Source: Oscillospiraceae bacterium (GTDB lineage: Bacteria > Bacillota > Clostridia > Oscillospirales > Oscillospiraceae). From it: DNA of 45,996 bases. The stretch covers positions 1 to 45,996 of the forward strand of contig JAFXXH010000053.1 of NCBI GenBank assembly GCA_017542425.1, read 5' to 3'. Below are positions 28,081 through 36,835 of this stretch, one piece after another (positions within the stretch are counted from its first letter, which is position 1; each line of letters starts with the position of its first letter). A program made the translations under genes and the position numbers. The notes under the pieces are model-generated. The model did not search any database, had not been told where the DNA came from, and saw only the letters and a program-made list of their open reading frames with translations.

Positions 28081-28172
28081 TCAGCCGATGTCCAAATTTG
28101 AGAGCGCGTTCAGTTGGTCCCGCCTGGCGTAGGTATTGCAGCAGAGGTCATGACGATCTCATAGGAGTCCAT
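28081..28172 (-). pseudogene. RelE/ParE-like toxin remnant with internal deletion
   Basis: The minus-strand ATG at 28172 overlaps the antitoxin TGA by one base (TGATG), the normal coupling for a RelBE pair. It reads MDSYEIVMTSAAI, a typical toxin N-terminus, then runs out of frame. In another frame the same stretch reads TYARRDQLNALSNLDIG and stops at 28081, resembling a toxin C-terminal tail. About 60-70 middle codons are missing, judging from the usual toxin length. The toxin is therefore inactive. The exact joint lies near 28131-28136. Confidence 0.72.
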
Positions 28173-28468
28173 CAGACAAGTCCCCTTTCCAGTTCATCAA
28201 ACACCTCCTGAAACGGTCGGACCTGGCCTGCGAGAGACTGTTGATAGCTGTGCTCCAATTTCGCGTTCAGCTCCGCGCTCGTCAGAACCTCCATCGATTT
28301 CGGTTCCGCGGGGATCGTCAGGGAAAACGGGACCCCGCGCCGGTAGATGATCTGCCGATACAACGAATTGATCACCACAGAAACAGGAACGCCCAGCTTT
28401 TGCAGAATGTCCTCCGCCTCGCTCTTGACGGAACATTCGACCCGCGCACTGACAGTCGCATCTTTCAT
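28172..28468 (-). CDS. RelB/DinJ family antitoxin, orphan
   Basis: The 98-residue protein opens MKDATVSARVECSVKSEAED with the ILQKLGVPVSVVINSLYRQI pattern of the RelB/DinJ ribbon-helix-helix domain, followed by an acidic helical tail that would wrap the toxin. It has a GGGAGGCG ribosome binding site. Its toxin partner downstream is reduced to a remnant. Dimers normally bind the own promoter, which here lies in the gap shared with the divergent helicase gene, so the antitoxin could have been kept as a regulator (inference). Confidence 0.9.
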   Translation of the reverse strand: MKDATVSARVECSVKSEAEDILQKLGVPVSVVINSLYRQIIYRRGVPFSLTIPAEPKSMEVLTSAELNAKLEHSYQQSLAGQVRPFQEVFDELERGLV

Positions 28469-28489
28469 AGAGAATCGCCTCCCGATTCG

Positions 28490-28518
28490 ATTGTACTACA
28501 TTGTATTGTAATTTGCAA
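28490..28518 (-). promoter_or_regulatory. Promoter of the orphan RelB gene
   Basis: On the minus strand TTGCAA (28518-28513) and TACAAT (28495-28490) are 17 bp apart. The spacer contains repeated TACAAT-like units (ATTACAATACAATGTAG), which could be the antitoxin operator. No separate strong promoter for the divergent helicase gene was recognised in this gap. Confidence 0.78.
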
Positions 28519-28559
28519 GACGTATTCTCCAATCTTTCTGTACGAAAGGCGGTGTCTTT

Positions 28560-31500
28560 ATGACGCCCAACATCCGCTCCTTTGAGCCCATCGTCCCGAT
28601 GATCTACGCCTACACCCATCCCGACTATTATCCCCATGCGGGCTGGACGAAAATCGGCTACACGGAAAAGCAGAGCGTGGAGGAGCGCGTCCGGCAGCAG
28701 CATCAGACCGCCGACATTGCCTATCAGATCCTCTGGCGCGACAACGCCATTTACAAGGACGGCAGCGGACAGGCCTTCACGGACCGGGCCTTCCACCACT
28801 GGCTGACGCGGAAAAAGGGAGTGGAGCGCAGACCGGGCACCGAGTGGTTCCAGGTGGACGGGCCGCGCTCCCGGGCGCTGTTCGAGCAGTTCGCCCAGCG
28901 CGGACCGGTCGGACAGGGGCTCGACGAGGACTATACGCTGCGGGAGGAGCAGGCGCGGGCCGTGAAAACGACGGCGGCGTACTTCCGAAAGCGCGGAGAG
29001 GAATTCCTGTGGAACGCCAAGCCACGCTTCGGCAAGACCCTGGCCGCCTACGATCTGGTGCGGCGCATGGGCTTCCGGAAGGTCCTGATCGTCACCAACC
29101 GCCCCAGCATCGCCAACTCCTGGGCGGACGATTTCCTGAAATTCATCGCCTGGCGGGACGAACTCTGCTTTGTCAGCGACAGCGAGGTCATGCGCGGCCA
29201 TCCCGCCGCCATGAGTCGGGAGGAGTACCTGTCCTTCCGGGAGCAGGACCCCCCGGAGCGGCGGAAAGGCATGATTGCCTTTGAGAGCCTCCAGGGGCTG
29301 AAGGACGCCGTGTGGTTCGGCGGCTGGTCCCGCAGCCCCCGCGTGCGCTGGATCAGCGAGCTGGAATTCGACCTGCTCATCGTGGACGAGAGCCACGAGG
29401 GCGTGGAAACGCTGCGGACGGAGCGCGCCTTCCGCAGCATCAGCCGAAAGCACACCCTGTATCTCTCCGGCACGCCCTTCCGGCAGCTTGCGGGCGGCCA
29501 GTTCTCCGACGACCAGATCTTCAACTGGTCCTATGCCGACGAGCAGGAGGCAAAGGGGCGCTGGCGCGGGGACGGCGCCAACCCCTATGAAACGCTCCCG
29601 CAGCTTTCGATGTTCACCTATCAGCTCGGCCCCACGATCTACGATACGCTCAGCCGTGGGATCGTACTGGAGGATGAGGAGAAAGCAGTCGATCCCGCCT
29701 TTGACCTGAATGAGTTTTTCCGGACCGACGACAGGGGGCGCTTTCTGCACCGGGACGAGGTGAAAAAATTTCTGCTGATGCTGTTCCAAGGGGAAAAATA
29801 CCCCTTCTCCACGCCGGAGCTGCGCCGGGAGCTCAGGCATACCATGTGGTATCTCAACCGCGTCAATTCCGTGAAGGCGCTCTGCAAGCTCATGCGGGAG
29901 GACGACGATCTGAAACCGCTGTTCTCGGAGTATGAGATCGTCATCGCGGCGGGAAAAAACGAAGACGAAGCGGACACGAAAAAAGCCTATGACCGGGTCA
30001 AGGCCGCCATTGCCAACCATGAGAAGACGATCACGCTGACCGTGGGGCAGCTCACCGTGGGCGTGACCATTCCGGAATGGAGCGGCGTCTTCATGCTCTG
30101 CAACCTGCAAAGCCCCTCCTCCTATATGCAGGCGGCCTTCCGTGCGCAGAACCCCTACTCCTGCCGGAGCGCCGACGGAAGACATTGGCGCAAGGAGCGG
30201 GCCTATCTCTTCGATTTTGACCCGGCCCGGACGCTGATCATCTACGACCAGTTTGCCAACAACCTGATCCGCAAGACCGCAAAGGGCGGCGCCGCGGAAG
30301 ACAGGGCAAAGAACATCAAGCGGCTGCTGAATTTCTTCCCCGTGCTGGGCGAAGACGAGGAAGGGGAGATGGTAGAGCTGGACGCCGCCCAGGTGCTGAC
30401 CATCCCCTGCAAGCTGAAAAGCGCGGAGGTCGTGCGGCATGGCTTTATGTCGAATTTCCTGTTTGCGAATATCAGCGGCATTTTCAGCGCCGCCGGCTTC
30501 CTGCGGGAGATCATCGAAAAACTGACCCCCGCCCACGAAGAGGGCGGCAGGAGCGACAAGGGGAAGCTGGACGCCATGGACGGCGTGCGGGTCGATGAAG
30601 ACGGAAACGCCGTCCCCGACGAAGCGATCGTCATCGGAAAGACCCAGGAGCTGTTCGGCGAAAAAATCTTTGAGACGATCCCTGCGGAGATTGAAGCCGC
30701 CGTTTCCTCCGTGGCGGAAAGCAGCGGCGCGGACGATGTGGCGCGGCATATCCGGGCGGTCGCGGACGCCGTGAAGGGCAAGGTGGCGGAAGAGATCCTT
30801 GCGCCGCTCGCAAATGACTATGGCATGACCCAAAAGGCGCAAAAGCGTCTGGAGGAACAGACCGCCAGAGAGATCGAACGCGCCATGTCCCACGCGAAGG
30901 ACGACTATGAACAGCAGCGGCGCATTGCGGAGGCGGAGCTGGACGCCAAACGGCGCAGCGCAGAGACGGCGCAGGAGGTCCAACAGGCGGAGACAGAATT
31001 TGCCGCCGATATGCACGACGCCATGAAAGCGCTGACCGACAGCATCACCGAAACCGTCCAGAACACCCTGCGAGAGAAGCCGCAGGAACTGGTGGAGCGC
31101 CTGGAGGCCAAGAAAGCGGAGGACGAAAAGAAGCGCGTGGAGGATGCGATCCGCGCCCATCTGCGTGGCTTCGCCCGGACCGTTCCCTCCTTCCTCATGG
31201 CCTACGGGGACGAAAAGCTGACGCTGGCGGATTTTGACGATTACACAGAGCCTGACGTCTTCCTGGCGGTCACGGGGATCACGGTGGAGGAGTTCCGCTT
31301 CCTCCGGGACGGCGGCGACAGGCGAAACCCCGAAACCGGTTTGACGGAGCATTACGACGGACATCTGTTCGACGAGGGCGTGTTCAATGACTCCGTCCGG
31401 GAATTTCTCCGCAAGCGCCGTGAGCTGGCGGACTATTTTGACGAAAGCAGGACGGAAGACATTTTCGATTACATCCCGCCCCAGAAGACCAACCAGATCT

Positions 31501-31880
31501 TCACGCCCAGGCGTGTTGTACGGCTGATGGTAGACAAGCTGGAGGAAGAAAACCCCGGCTGTTTCGACGACCCCGAAAAGACCTTTGCCGATCTCTACAT
31601 GAAATCGGGCCTGTACATCACGGAGATTGTCAAGCGGCTTTATCAGAGCGCCGGGCTGAAAGCCGCGTTCCCCGACGGCAGAGCGCGCATTCGCCATATC
31701 CTGCGCAAGCAGGTTTACGGCATGGCCTCCACGCGGATCATCTATCTGATCGCCACCAATTACATTCTGGGCTTTGACGAAGCGCTGAAACAGGCGGATC
31801 ATCATTTTGTGGAAGCCGACGCGGCGGAGGCTGCAAAAACCGGAACCCTGAAGGAACTGGTGCAAAAGCATTTCGGATGA
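28560..31880 (+). CDS. GIY-YIG-like/SF2 helicase restriction protein with methylase-like C-terminus
   Basis: The 1106-residue protein has four parts. Residues about 12-105 resemble T5orf172-type GIY-YIG nucleases (YAYTH ... GWTKIGYT, then the Arg in SVEERVRQQ). Residues about 130-560 are an SF2 helicase with Walker A KPRFGKT (154-160), Walker B DESH (276-279) and SGTPF (303-307). Residues about 640-900 are charged and coiled-coil-like. The C-terminus (about 975-1106) has IFTPRRVVRLMVDKL and FADLYMKSGLYITEIV, aligned like motifs X and I of N6-adenine methylases but with DLYMKSG instead of DPACGSG. It is the likely cleavage and translocation partner of the methylase at 26063. Confidence 0.85.
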   Translation: MTPNIRSFEPIVPMIYAYTHPDYYPHAGWTKIGYTEKQSVEERVRQQHQTADIAYQILWRDNAIYKDGSGQAFTDRAFHHWLTRKKGVERRPGTEWFQVDGPRSRALFEQFAQRGPVGQGLDEDYTLREEQARAVKTTAAYFRKRGEEFLWNAKPRFGKTLAAYDLVRRMGFRKVLIVTNRPSIANSWADDFLKFIAWRDELCFVSDSEVMRGHPAAMSREEYLSFREQDPPERRKGMIAFESLQGLKDAVWFGGWSRSPRVRWISELEFDLLIVDESHEGVETLRTERAFRSISRKHTLYLSGTPFRQLAGGQFSDDQIFNWSYADEQEAKGRWRGDGANPYETLPQLSMFTYQLGPTIYDTLSRGIVLEDEEKAVDPAFDLNEFFRTDDRGRFLHRDEVKKFLLMLFQGEKYPFSTPELRRELRHTMWYLNRVNSVKALCKLMREDDDLKPLFSEYEIVIAAGKNEDEADTKKAYDRVKAAIANHEKTITLTVGQLTVGVTIPEWSGVFMLCNLQSPSSYMQAAFRAQNPYSCRSADGRHWRKERAYLFDFDPARTLIIYDQFANNLIRKTAKGGAAEDRAKNIKRLLNFFPVLGEDEEGEMVELDAAQVLTIPCKLKSAEVVRHGFMSNFLFANISGIFSAAGFLREIIEKLTPAHEEGGRSDKGKLDAMDGVRVDEDGNAVPDEAIVIGKTQELFGEKIFETIPAEIEAAVSSVAESSGADDVARHIRAVADAVKGKVAEEILAPLANDYGMTQKAQKRLEEQTAREIERAMSHAKDDYEQQRRIAEAELDAKRRSAETAQEVQQAETEFAADMHDAMKALTDSITETVQNTLREKPQELVERLEAKKAEDEKKRVEDAIRAHLRGFARTVPSFLMAYGDEKLTLADFDDYTEPDVFLAVTGITVEEFRFLRDGGDRRNPETGLTEHYDGHLFDEGVFNDSVREFLRKRRELADYFDESRTEDIFDYIPPQKTNQIFTPRRVVRLMVDKLEEENPGCFDDPEKTFADLYMKSGLYITEIVKRLYQSAGLKAAFPDGRARIRHILRKQVYGMASTRIIYLIATNYILGFDEALKQADHHFVEADAAEAAKTGTLKELVQKHFG

Positions 31881-31905
31881 ACGCAACGGATAGGAGGGCT
31901 GCCCC

Positions 31906-32766
31906 ATGGCGCGGGAGCTGACATTTCACGAACAGGCGGAGCGGAGCCTGACGACGACATACCGCAAGCGCATCTGGACGCCCTTTATGAAGGCGCTCCG
32001 GGACTATGAACTGATCCAGCCCCAGGACCGCATCGCCGTCTGCATCTCCGGCGGCAAGGACTCCATGCTGCTGGCTGTGCTGATGCGGCTGCTCAGCCGC
32101 TTCACCGCCGTGCCCTTTACGGCGGAGTACCTGGTCATGGACCCGGGCTACAACCCGGCCAACCGGGAGAAGATTCTGCGCAACGCGGAGAAGCTGGATA
32201 TCCCCATCCGCATCTTTGACTCGGACATCTTCGCCGTGGCCAACGAGGCGGAGCGCAACCCCTGCTATCTCTGCGCCCGGATGCGGCGCGGCCACCTCTA
32301 CGCCCAGGCCCAGGCCCTGGGCTGCAACAAGATCGCCCTGGGCCACCATTTCAGCGACGTGATCGAGACCACCCTGCTGGCGATGCTCTACGGCGGCCAG
32401 CTCCAGGGGATGATGCCCAAGCTCCACTCCGCCAACTTCCCCGGCATGGAGCTGATCCGCCCCCTCTACTGCGTCCACGAGGACGCCATTCTCGCCTGGA
32501 AGGACTACAACGGCCTGGACTTCCTGCAATGCGCCTGCCGCTTCACCGAACGCTCCCACCTGAGCGGCGACGGCATTGGGGAGAGCAAGCGCCAGGAGAT
32601 CAAGCAGCTCATTCGTGCGCTGCGGGAGACGAATCCCAACGTGGAAAAGAGCATCTTCCACGCCCTGCACCGGGTCTCCCTGGACACCTTCCCCGGCTAC
32701 AAGCGCGGCGGCGTGCTCCACAGCTTTCTGGAGGGCTACGACGGGGACGAAACGGAAGAAAGCTGA
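31906..32766 (+). CDS. TtcA-family PP-loop ATPase (tRNA 2-thiolation type)
   Basis: The 286-residue protein has the PP-loop SGGKDSM that adenylates a tRNA base or carbonyl, plus the CxxC pair CYLCARMRRG and a third Cys region LQCACRF that together bind a [4Fe-4S] cluster in TtcA. GHHFSDVIETTLLAML is also conserved. TtcA makes 2-thiocytidine at tRNA position 32; Firmicute members with this layout may have other thiolation targets. An AGGAGG site precedes the start, 25 bp after the helicase stop, so it could be transcribed from the restriction-modification operon. Confidence 0.88.
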   Translation: MARELTFHEQAERSLTTTYRKRIWTPFMKALRDYELIQPQDRIAVCISGGKDSMLLAVLMRLLSRFTAVPFTAEYLVMDPGYNPANREKILRNAEKLDIPIRIFDSDIFAVANEAERNPCYLCARMRRGHLYAQAQALGCNKIALGHHFSDVIETTLLAMLYGGQLQGMMPKLHSANFPGMELIRPLYCVHEDAILAWKDYNGLDFLQCACRFTERSHLSGDGIGESKRQEIKQLIRALRETNPNVEKSIFHALHRVSLDTFPGYKRGGVLHSFLEGYDGDETEES

Positions 32767-32860
32767 ACGGGCTGTCATAATCTTCCTGCTGCGCGCATAA
32801 GCTTCTCTGTATCAGACCGCGCACCCGGAGAGGCGGCGCGAGGCGAGGGAGGTGCGCGGG

Positions 32861-33883
32861 ATGCGGAAGACGGTGCTTTGGACGCTGGTTGCTGCGGCGG
32901 CGCTGCGGCTGGCGGTGCTGGCGGGGGCCGGGGACGCCCTGGCGGACTGGATCGCGGCGGCGGGGGCTGCGGATACGGCGCTCGTGGCGGCGGAGCCGGA
33001 CACGGACGAAACCGCCGCCGCGCCGGAATCCGCCGCCCCGGTGCTGCGGCCCGTGATCGTGACGCCCAGGGTCCGGCAGGAGGAGGCCCAGAGCGCCGGG
33101 GAACTTTCCCCGCCCCCGGAACCGGTGCCGGCGGACCTGAGCGAGCCGGTGGCCGTCCACGACCGTTCCGGCTGGAACATCGACGTGGCCGCCCTGGAGC
33201 GGGAGGGGCTGAACCTCCGCCTGAGCCCGGACGCGCCGCAGATCCTCATCCTCCACACCCATTCCAGCGAGGCCTACACCCCGGACGAGACGGACCGCTA
33301 TGTGGCCTCCGATCCCTACCGCACGGAGGACAAGACCCAGAGCGTCATCCGCGTGGGGGACGCCCTGGCCGAGGCCCTGGAGGAGAGCGGCCTGCGGGTG
33401 CTGCACGACCGGGAGATCTACGACTACCCCAGCTACACCGGCTCCTACTCCCGCTCCGGCGCGGCGGTGGAGCGCTGGCTGGCCGACTATCCCAGTCTGC
33501 GCATCGTCATCGACCTGCACCGGGACGCCATCGGCAGCGGCGACGTGGTCTACCGCACCCGTGCCGTCCTGGACGGCGCCTCCTGCGCCCAGGTGATGCT
33601 GCTGGCGGGCACCGGGGCCAACGGCCTGAGCCACCCCAACTGGCGGGAGAACCTCAAGCTGGCCCTCTGGCTCCAGCGCACCGCCGAAGCCAGCTGCCCC
33701 GGCCTGATGCGCCCCCTGGAGATCGTCCCGGAACGCTACAACCAGCAGCTCTCCCCCGGCAGCCTGATCCTGGAGGTGGGCTCCACCGGAAACAGCCTCC
33801 GGGAAGCGGTGCTGGCGGCGACGTATTTCGGCCGGGCCGTAGGCCCGGGGCTGGCGGAATACATCACAAATGCGGCAGACTGA
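32861..33883 (+). CDS. spoIIP: Stage II sporulation protein P
   Basis: The 340-residue protein begins with a single N-terminal membrane anchor (residues about 2-30), then a Pro/Ala-rich linker and the SpoIIP domain from about residue 120. Diagnostic stretches are ILILHTHSSEAY, VGDALAEALEESG, RIVIDLHRDAIG and the C-terminal ILEVGSTGNSLREA. SpoIIP is a peptidoglycan amidase/endopeptidase that works with SpoIID and SpoIIM in the mother cell to drive engulfment of the forespore. The ATG at 32861 is chosen over GTG 32852 because of spacing from GGGAGG. It marks the organism as an endospore former. Confidence 0.95.
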   Translation: MRKTVLWTLVAAAALRLAVLAGAGDALADWIAAAGAADTALVAAEPDTDETAAAPESAAPVLRPVIVTPRVRQEEAQSAGELSPPPEPVPADLSEPVAVHDRSGWNIDVAALEREGLNLRLSPDAPQILILHTHSSEAYTPDETDRYVASDPYRTEDKTQSVIRVGDALAEALEESGLRVLHDREIYDYPSYTGSYSRSGAAVERWLADYPSLRIVIDLHRDAIGSGDVVYRTRAVLDGASCAQVMLLAGTGANGLSHPNWRENLKLALWLQRTAEASCPGLMRPLEIVPERYNQQLSPGSLILEVGSTGNSLREAVLAATYFGRAVGPGLAEYITNAAD

Positions 33884-33995
33884 ACGGCAAGCGGGCACAC
33901 GAAGGGGCCCTTGCCGCCGTTCCCTGTGCGTCAAATCGAAAAACGGTACTCTGGACGGGGCGAGCTGGACCAATCGCATCCACACAACAAATCAA

Positions 33996-34032
33996 CGGGT
34001 CCTGCTCCGGTACGTAACAGGACCCGATTTCT
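33996..34032 (+). terminator. Terminator-like hairpin after spoIIP
   Basis: Stem CGGGTCCTG 33996-34004 pairs with CAGGACCCG 34018-34026 and is followed by ATTTCTTTG. It lies about 110 bp after the spoIIP stop. The stretch between shows no gene I can support. Confidence 0.7.
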
Positions 34033-34078
34033 TTGTCCGGTCAGACTGTGGCGTTCATCACGACTTCAAGCCACAAAA

Positions 34079-34342
34079 TCATTCATAATGTCCTTTGCAC
34101 TGGGCAATTTCTGCCGTTGTCCCATCATCGGTAATCCGGTAGACAAGCCGGTTTTCTTCATCAATGCGCCTGGACCACCAGCCGGTCAAATCATGCTTCA
34201 ATCCCTCTGGCTTGCCAATGTCGCCATATCCGTTTCTTGCGATGTCCTCAATCAGTCTGTTGATGCGCTTTACGGTTTTTTTGTCTTGTCCCTGCCAATA
34301 GAGATAATCGGCCCAGCCCGTTTCCGTAAACTTGAGTTCCAT
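34079..34342 (-). CDS. YoeB-family toxin (mRNA interferase)
   Basis: The 87-residue toxin matches Txe/YoeB over its full length: WADYLYWQGQDKKTVKRIN at the start, GIGKPEGLKHDLTG-like centre (GDIGKPEGLKHDLTGWWSRR), the catalytic Glu/Arg region RRIDEENRLVYRI and the C-terminal His-Tyr (KGHYE). YoeB cleaves mRNA in the ribosomal A site. Its start overlaps the antitoxin stop by one base, so translation is coupled. Both genes look intact, unlike the other two modules in this window. Confidence 0.94.
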   Translation of the reverse strand: MELKFTETGWADYLYWQGQDKKTVKRINRLIEDIARNGYGDIGKPEGLKHDLTGWWSRRIDEENRLVYRITDDGTTAEIAQCKGHYE

Positions 34343-34611
34343 TATTCCATTGCCCGCAGTTCATCCAGCGTCTTGACAACAAATTTTCCGCTTTCCGCCT
34401 CTTGAATGGACTTGCGCAGCGCCTGCATATTGCTGTCGCTGTAAAAGCGGTCTACTGAAATATCAAAGGGGATTCTTCCCATGCGCAAAGTTTGAAGTAC
34501 AAAAATATTAAAGGCTGTGGTCAAGTTCAGGCCCATCTCTCCAAACAGCATTTCGGCACGGTCTTTCACATCCTTGTCCATACGAATGCTGACACTTGTT
34601 GTTTCTGCCAT
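34342..34611 (-). CDS. RelB/DinJ family antitoxin of the YoeB toxin
   Basis: The 89-residue antitoxin has the RelB ribbon-helix-helix start (TTSVSIRMDKDVKDRAEMLF), NLTTAFNIFVLQTL, and an acidic C-terminal tail that would block the toxin. It precedes yoeB and overlaps it by one base. Pairing a RelB/DinJ-type antitoxin with a YoeB-type toxin is common in Firmicutes. The GAAAGGGG site is just upstream. Confidence 0.93.
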   Translation of the reverse strand: MAETTSVSIRMDKDVKDRAEMLFGEMGLNLTTAFNIFVLQTLRMGRIPFDISVDRFYSDSNMQALRKSIQEAESGKFVVKTLDELRAME

Positions 34612-34634
34612 CGGTAACGCCCCTTTCCAAGTAT

Positions 34635-34663
34635 ATTGTAACCGTTCCTGCGCATGATGTCAA
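34635..34663 (-). promoter_or_regulatory. Promoter of the relB-yoeB module
   Basis: On the minus strand TTGACA (34663-34658) and TACAAT (34640-34635) are 17 bp apart, directly before the antitoxin gene. Confidence 0.85.
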
Positions 34664-34687
34664 TCAAACCGTTTCCAGTGTCATTCC

Positions 34688-34730
34688 AAAAACGGTACTG
34701 CGGGGATTTCTCCCTTGCAGTACCGTTTTT
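34688..34730. terminator. Terminator of the V-type ATPase operon
   Basis: A perfect 14-bp stem (34688-34701 with 34717-34730) begins with A5 and ends with T5, so it terminates in both directions. It lies just past the end of ntpD at 34757. Confidence 0.92.
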
Positions 34731-34756
34731 CTCGTTCCGTTTCCCGGAAAACCCGC

Positions 34757-35443
34757 TTATCCCAGGTTCTCCGTCCTTCTCCCCTCGCTGGCCCGTCTCT
34801 GCTCAATGGCCTGTTTCAGCACCATGTCCTTGACCTTCATCAGCCGGACCTTGGTGGCGTTTTCGTTCTCGCTGAGCTTCATGGAGATATACTTGATGTT
34901 CTCCTCCATCTCGGGGATCATCACATACTCCAGGGCGTTGACGCGGCGGCGGGTCTTTTCGATCTCCTCGGCCAGGAGCTGCATGGTCTTCTCCACCTGG
35001 GCCAGCTCCAGCATATCCGCGAAGACGCGGCTGAGGCTCTGCATGGCCCGGTCCAGCTCGCCGCTGGTCTGGGCGAAGCCGTAGGGGTAGATGTCCGTAG
35101 GGTCGGCCTCGGAGGTGGTGAAGGTGTAGCGGGGCACGTTGACGCTCATGATGTTCTGGTAGTTCAGGTCCAGACTCACGCTCTGGCGGGGGTACATGAG
35201 GGCCTGGGCCAGCAGCTCCGGGCGCATCACCGCCCCGGCCACGGTCATCGCGCCGAAGGCCTCCGTCAGACCGGCCTCCACCTGGGTGCGGAGGACCTTG
35301 TTCCGGCGCACCACATCCATGAACTGCCGCATCAGCTCGTCGCGCTTGTCTTTCAGCAGCTTGTGGCCCCGGGCGGCGGTTTTCAGCCGGGTCTTGAGCT
35401 GGTTCAGCACCATCCGGGTGGGGGTGACTGCGTTTTTCGGCAT
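34757..35443 (-). CDS. ntpD: V-type ATP synthase subunit D
   Basis: The 228-residue central rotor-stalk subunit consists mainly of two long coiled helices (residues about 5-75 and 125-210) with TPTRMVLNQLKTRL at the start and RRVNALEYVMIPEM in the second helix, both typical of V-ATPase subunit D. It sits in the A3B3 hexamer and transmits rotation to the K ring with subunit F. GGGAGGG precedes the ATG, 15 bp after ntpB. It is the last gene of the operon. Confidence 0.96.
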   Translation of the reverse strand: MPKNAVTPTRMVLNQLKTRLKTAARGHKLLKDKRDELMRQFMDVVRRNKVLRTQVEAGLTEAFGAMTVAGAVMRPELLAQALMYPRQSVSLDLNYQNIMSVNVPRYTFTTSEADPTDIYPYGFAQTSGELDRAMQSLSRVFADMLELAQVEKTMQLLAEEIEKTRRRVNALEYVMIPEMEENIKYISMKLSENENATKVRLMKVKDMVLKQAIEQRRASEGRRTENLG

Positions 35444-35458
35444 ATCCGTCCCTCCCCC

Positions 35459-36835
35459 TTATCTGTGGGCCGGGTGGTATTTCTCGATGAACTCCGGTTT
35501 GATGCGCTTGAGCTCCACCTCCGGCAGGATGGCCAGCAGCTCCCAGCCCAGGTCCAGGGTCTCGGCGATGCTGCGGTCGGTCTCGTTGCCCTGGCCCACG
35601 AAGCGCTGCTCAAAGGCGTCGGCGAACTTGGCATAGAGCTTGTCGGTGTCGCTGAGGGCGCTCTCGCCCAGAATGGTCATCAGCTCCTTGGCGTCCTTGC
35701 CGGCGGCGTAGGCGGCAAAGAGCTGGTTCAGCACCCCGGCGTGGTCCTCCCGCGTCTTCCCATCGCCGATGCCCTTGTCTTTCAGACGGCTCAGGCTGGG
35801 CAGCACATCCACGGGGGGGATGATGCCCCGGCGGTACAGTGCGCGGCTCAGGATGATCTGCCCCTCGGTGATATAGCCGGTCAGGTCGGGGATGGGGTGG
35901 GTCTTGTCGTCCTCGGGCATGGTGAGGATGGGGATCATGGTGATGCTTCCGGGCATTCCCACGCGCCGCCCGGCCCGCTCGTACATGGTGGCCAGGTCGG
36001 TGTAGAGGTAGCCGGGATAGCCCCGGCGGCCGGGGACTTCCTTCTTGGCAGCGGAGATCTCGCGCAGGGCCTCGGCGTAGTTGGTGATGTCGGTCAGGAT
36101 AACCAGCACGTGCATGTCCTTCTCATAGGCCAGGTACTCTGCGGCGGTCAGGGCCATGCGCGGCGTTGCGATGCGCTCGATGGCGGGCTGGTCGGCCAGG
36201 TTGGAGAACATGACCGTCCGGTCAATCGCCCCCGTGCGGCGGAACTCCTGGACGAAGTATTCACTCTCCTCAAAGGTGATGCCGATGGCCGCGAAGACCA
36301 CGGCGAACTTGCCGCTGTCGCCCAGCACCTTGGCCTGACGGGCGATCTGGGCCGCCAGGTTGGCGTGGGGCAGGCCGGAGCCGGAGAAGATGGGCAGCTT
36401 CTGGCCGCGCACCAGGGTGTTCAGGCCGTCGATGCTGCTGACGCCGGTCTGGATGAACTCGGCGGGATAGGCCCGGGCGGAGGGGTTCAGGGGCAGGCCG
36501 TTGATGTTCAGGTGGGCCTCCGCCAGCAGCTCCGGGCCGCCGTCGATGGGCTGGCCCATGCCGTTGAAGACGCGGCCCAGCATGTCGCCGCTGACCGCCA
36601 GCTCCAGGGGGCGGCCCAAAAAGCGCACCTTGGAGCGGGCCAGGTTGATGCCCGCGGCGGACTCATAGAGCTGCACCACGGCCCGGTCGCCGTCCACCTC
36701 CAGCACCTTGCCCCGGCGGACGGAGCCGTCGGGCAGGCGGATCTCGCACAGCTCGTCATAGGTGACGCCCTCCACCTGATCCACGATCATCAGGGGGCTG
36801 GCGATCTCGTGTATGGTCTGATATTCCTTGATCAT
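35459..36835 (-). CDS. ntpB: V-type ATP synthase subunit B
   Basis: The 458-residue non-catalytic nucleotide-binding-fold subunit lacks a functional P-loop ([17 protein letters not shown] in its place), as expected. It begins with [16 protein letters not shown], and includes [20 protein letters not shown] and [15 protein letters not shown]. It alternates with subunit A in the catalytic ring. Its start overlaps the ntpA stop by 4 bp, giving translational coupling and equal stoichiometry. Confidence 0.97.
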   Translation of the reverse strand: MIKEYQTIHEIASPLMIVDQVEGVTYDELCEIRLPDGSVRRGKVLEVDGDRAVVQLYESAAGINLARSKVRFLGRPLELAVSGDMLGRVFNGMGQPIDGGPELLAEAHLNINGLPLNPSARAYPAEFIQTGVSSIDGLNTLVRGQKLPIFSGSGLPHANLAAQIARQAKVLGDSGKFAVVFAAIGITFEESEYFVQEFRRTGAIDRTVMFSNLADQPAIERIATPRMALTAAEYLAYEKDMHVLVILTDITNYAEALREISAAKKEVPGRRGYPGYLYTDLATMYERAGRRVGMPGSITMIPILTMPEDDKTHPIPDLTGYITEGQIILSRALYRRGIIPPVDVLPSLSRLKDKGIGDGKTREDHAGVLNQLFAAYAAGKDAKELMTILGESALSDTDKLYAKFADAFEQRFVGQGNETDRSIAETLDLGWELLAILPEVELKRIKPEFIEKYHPAHR

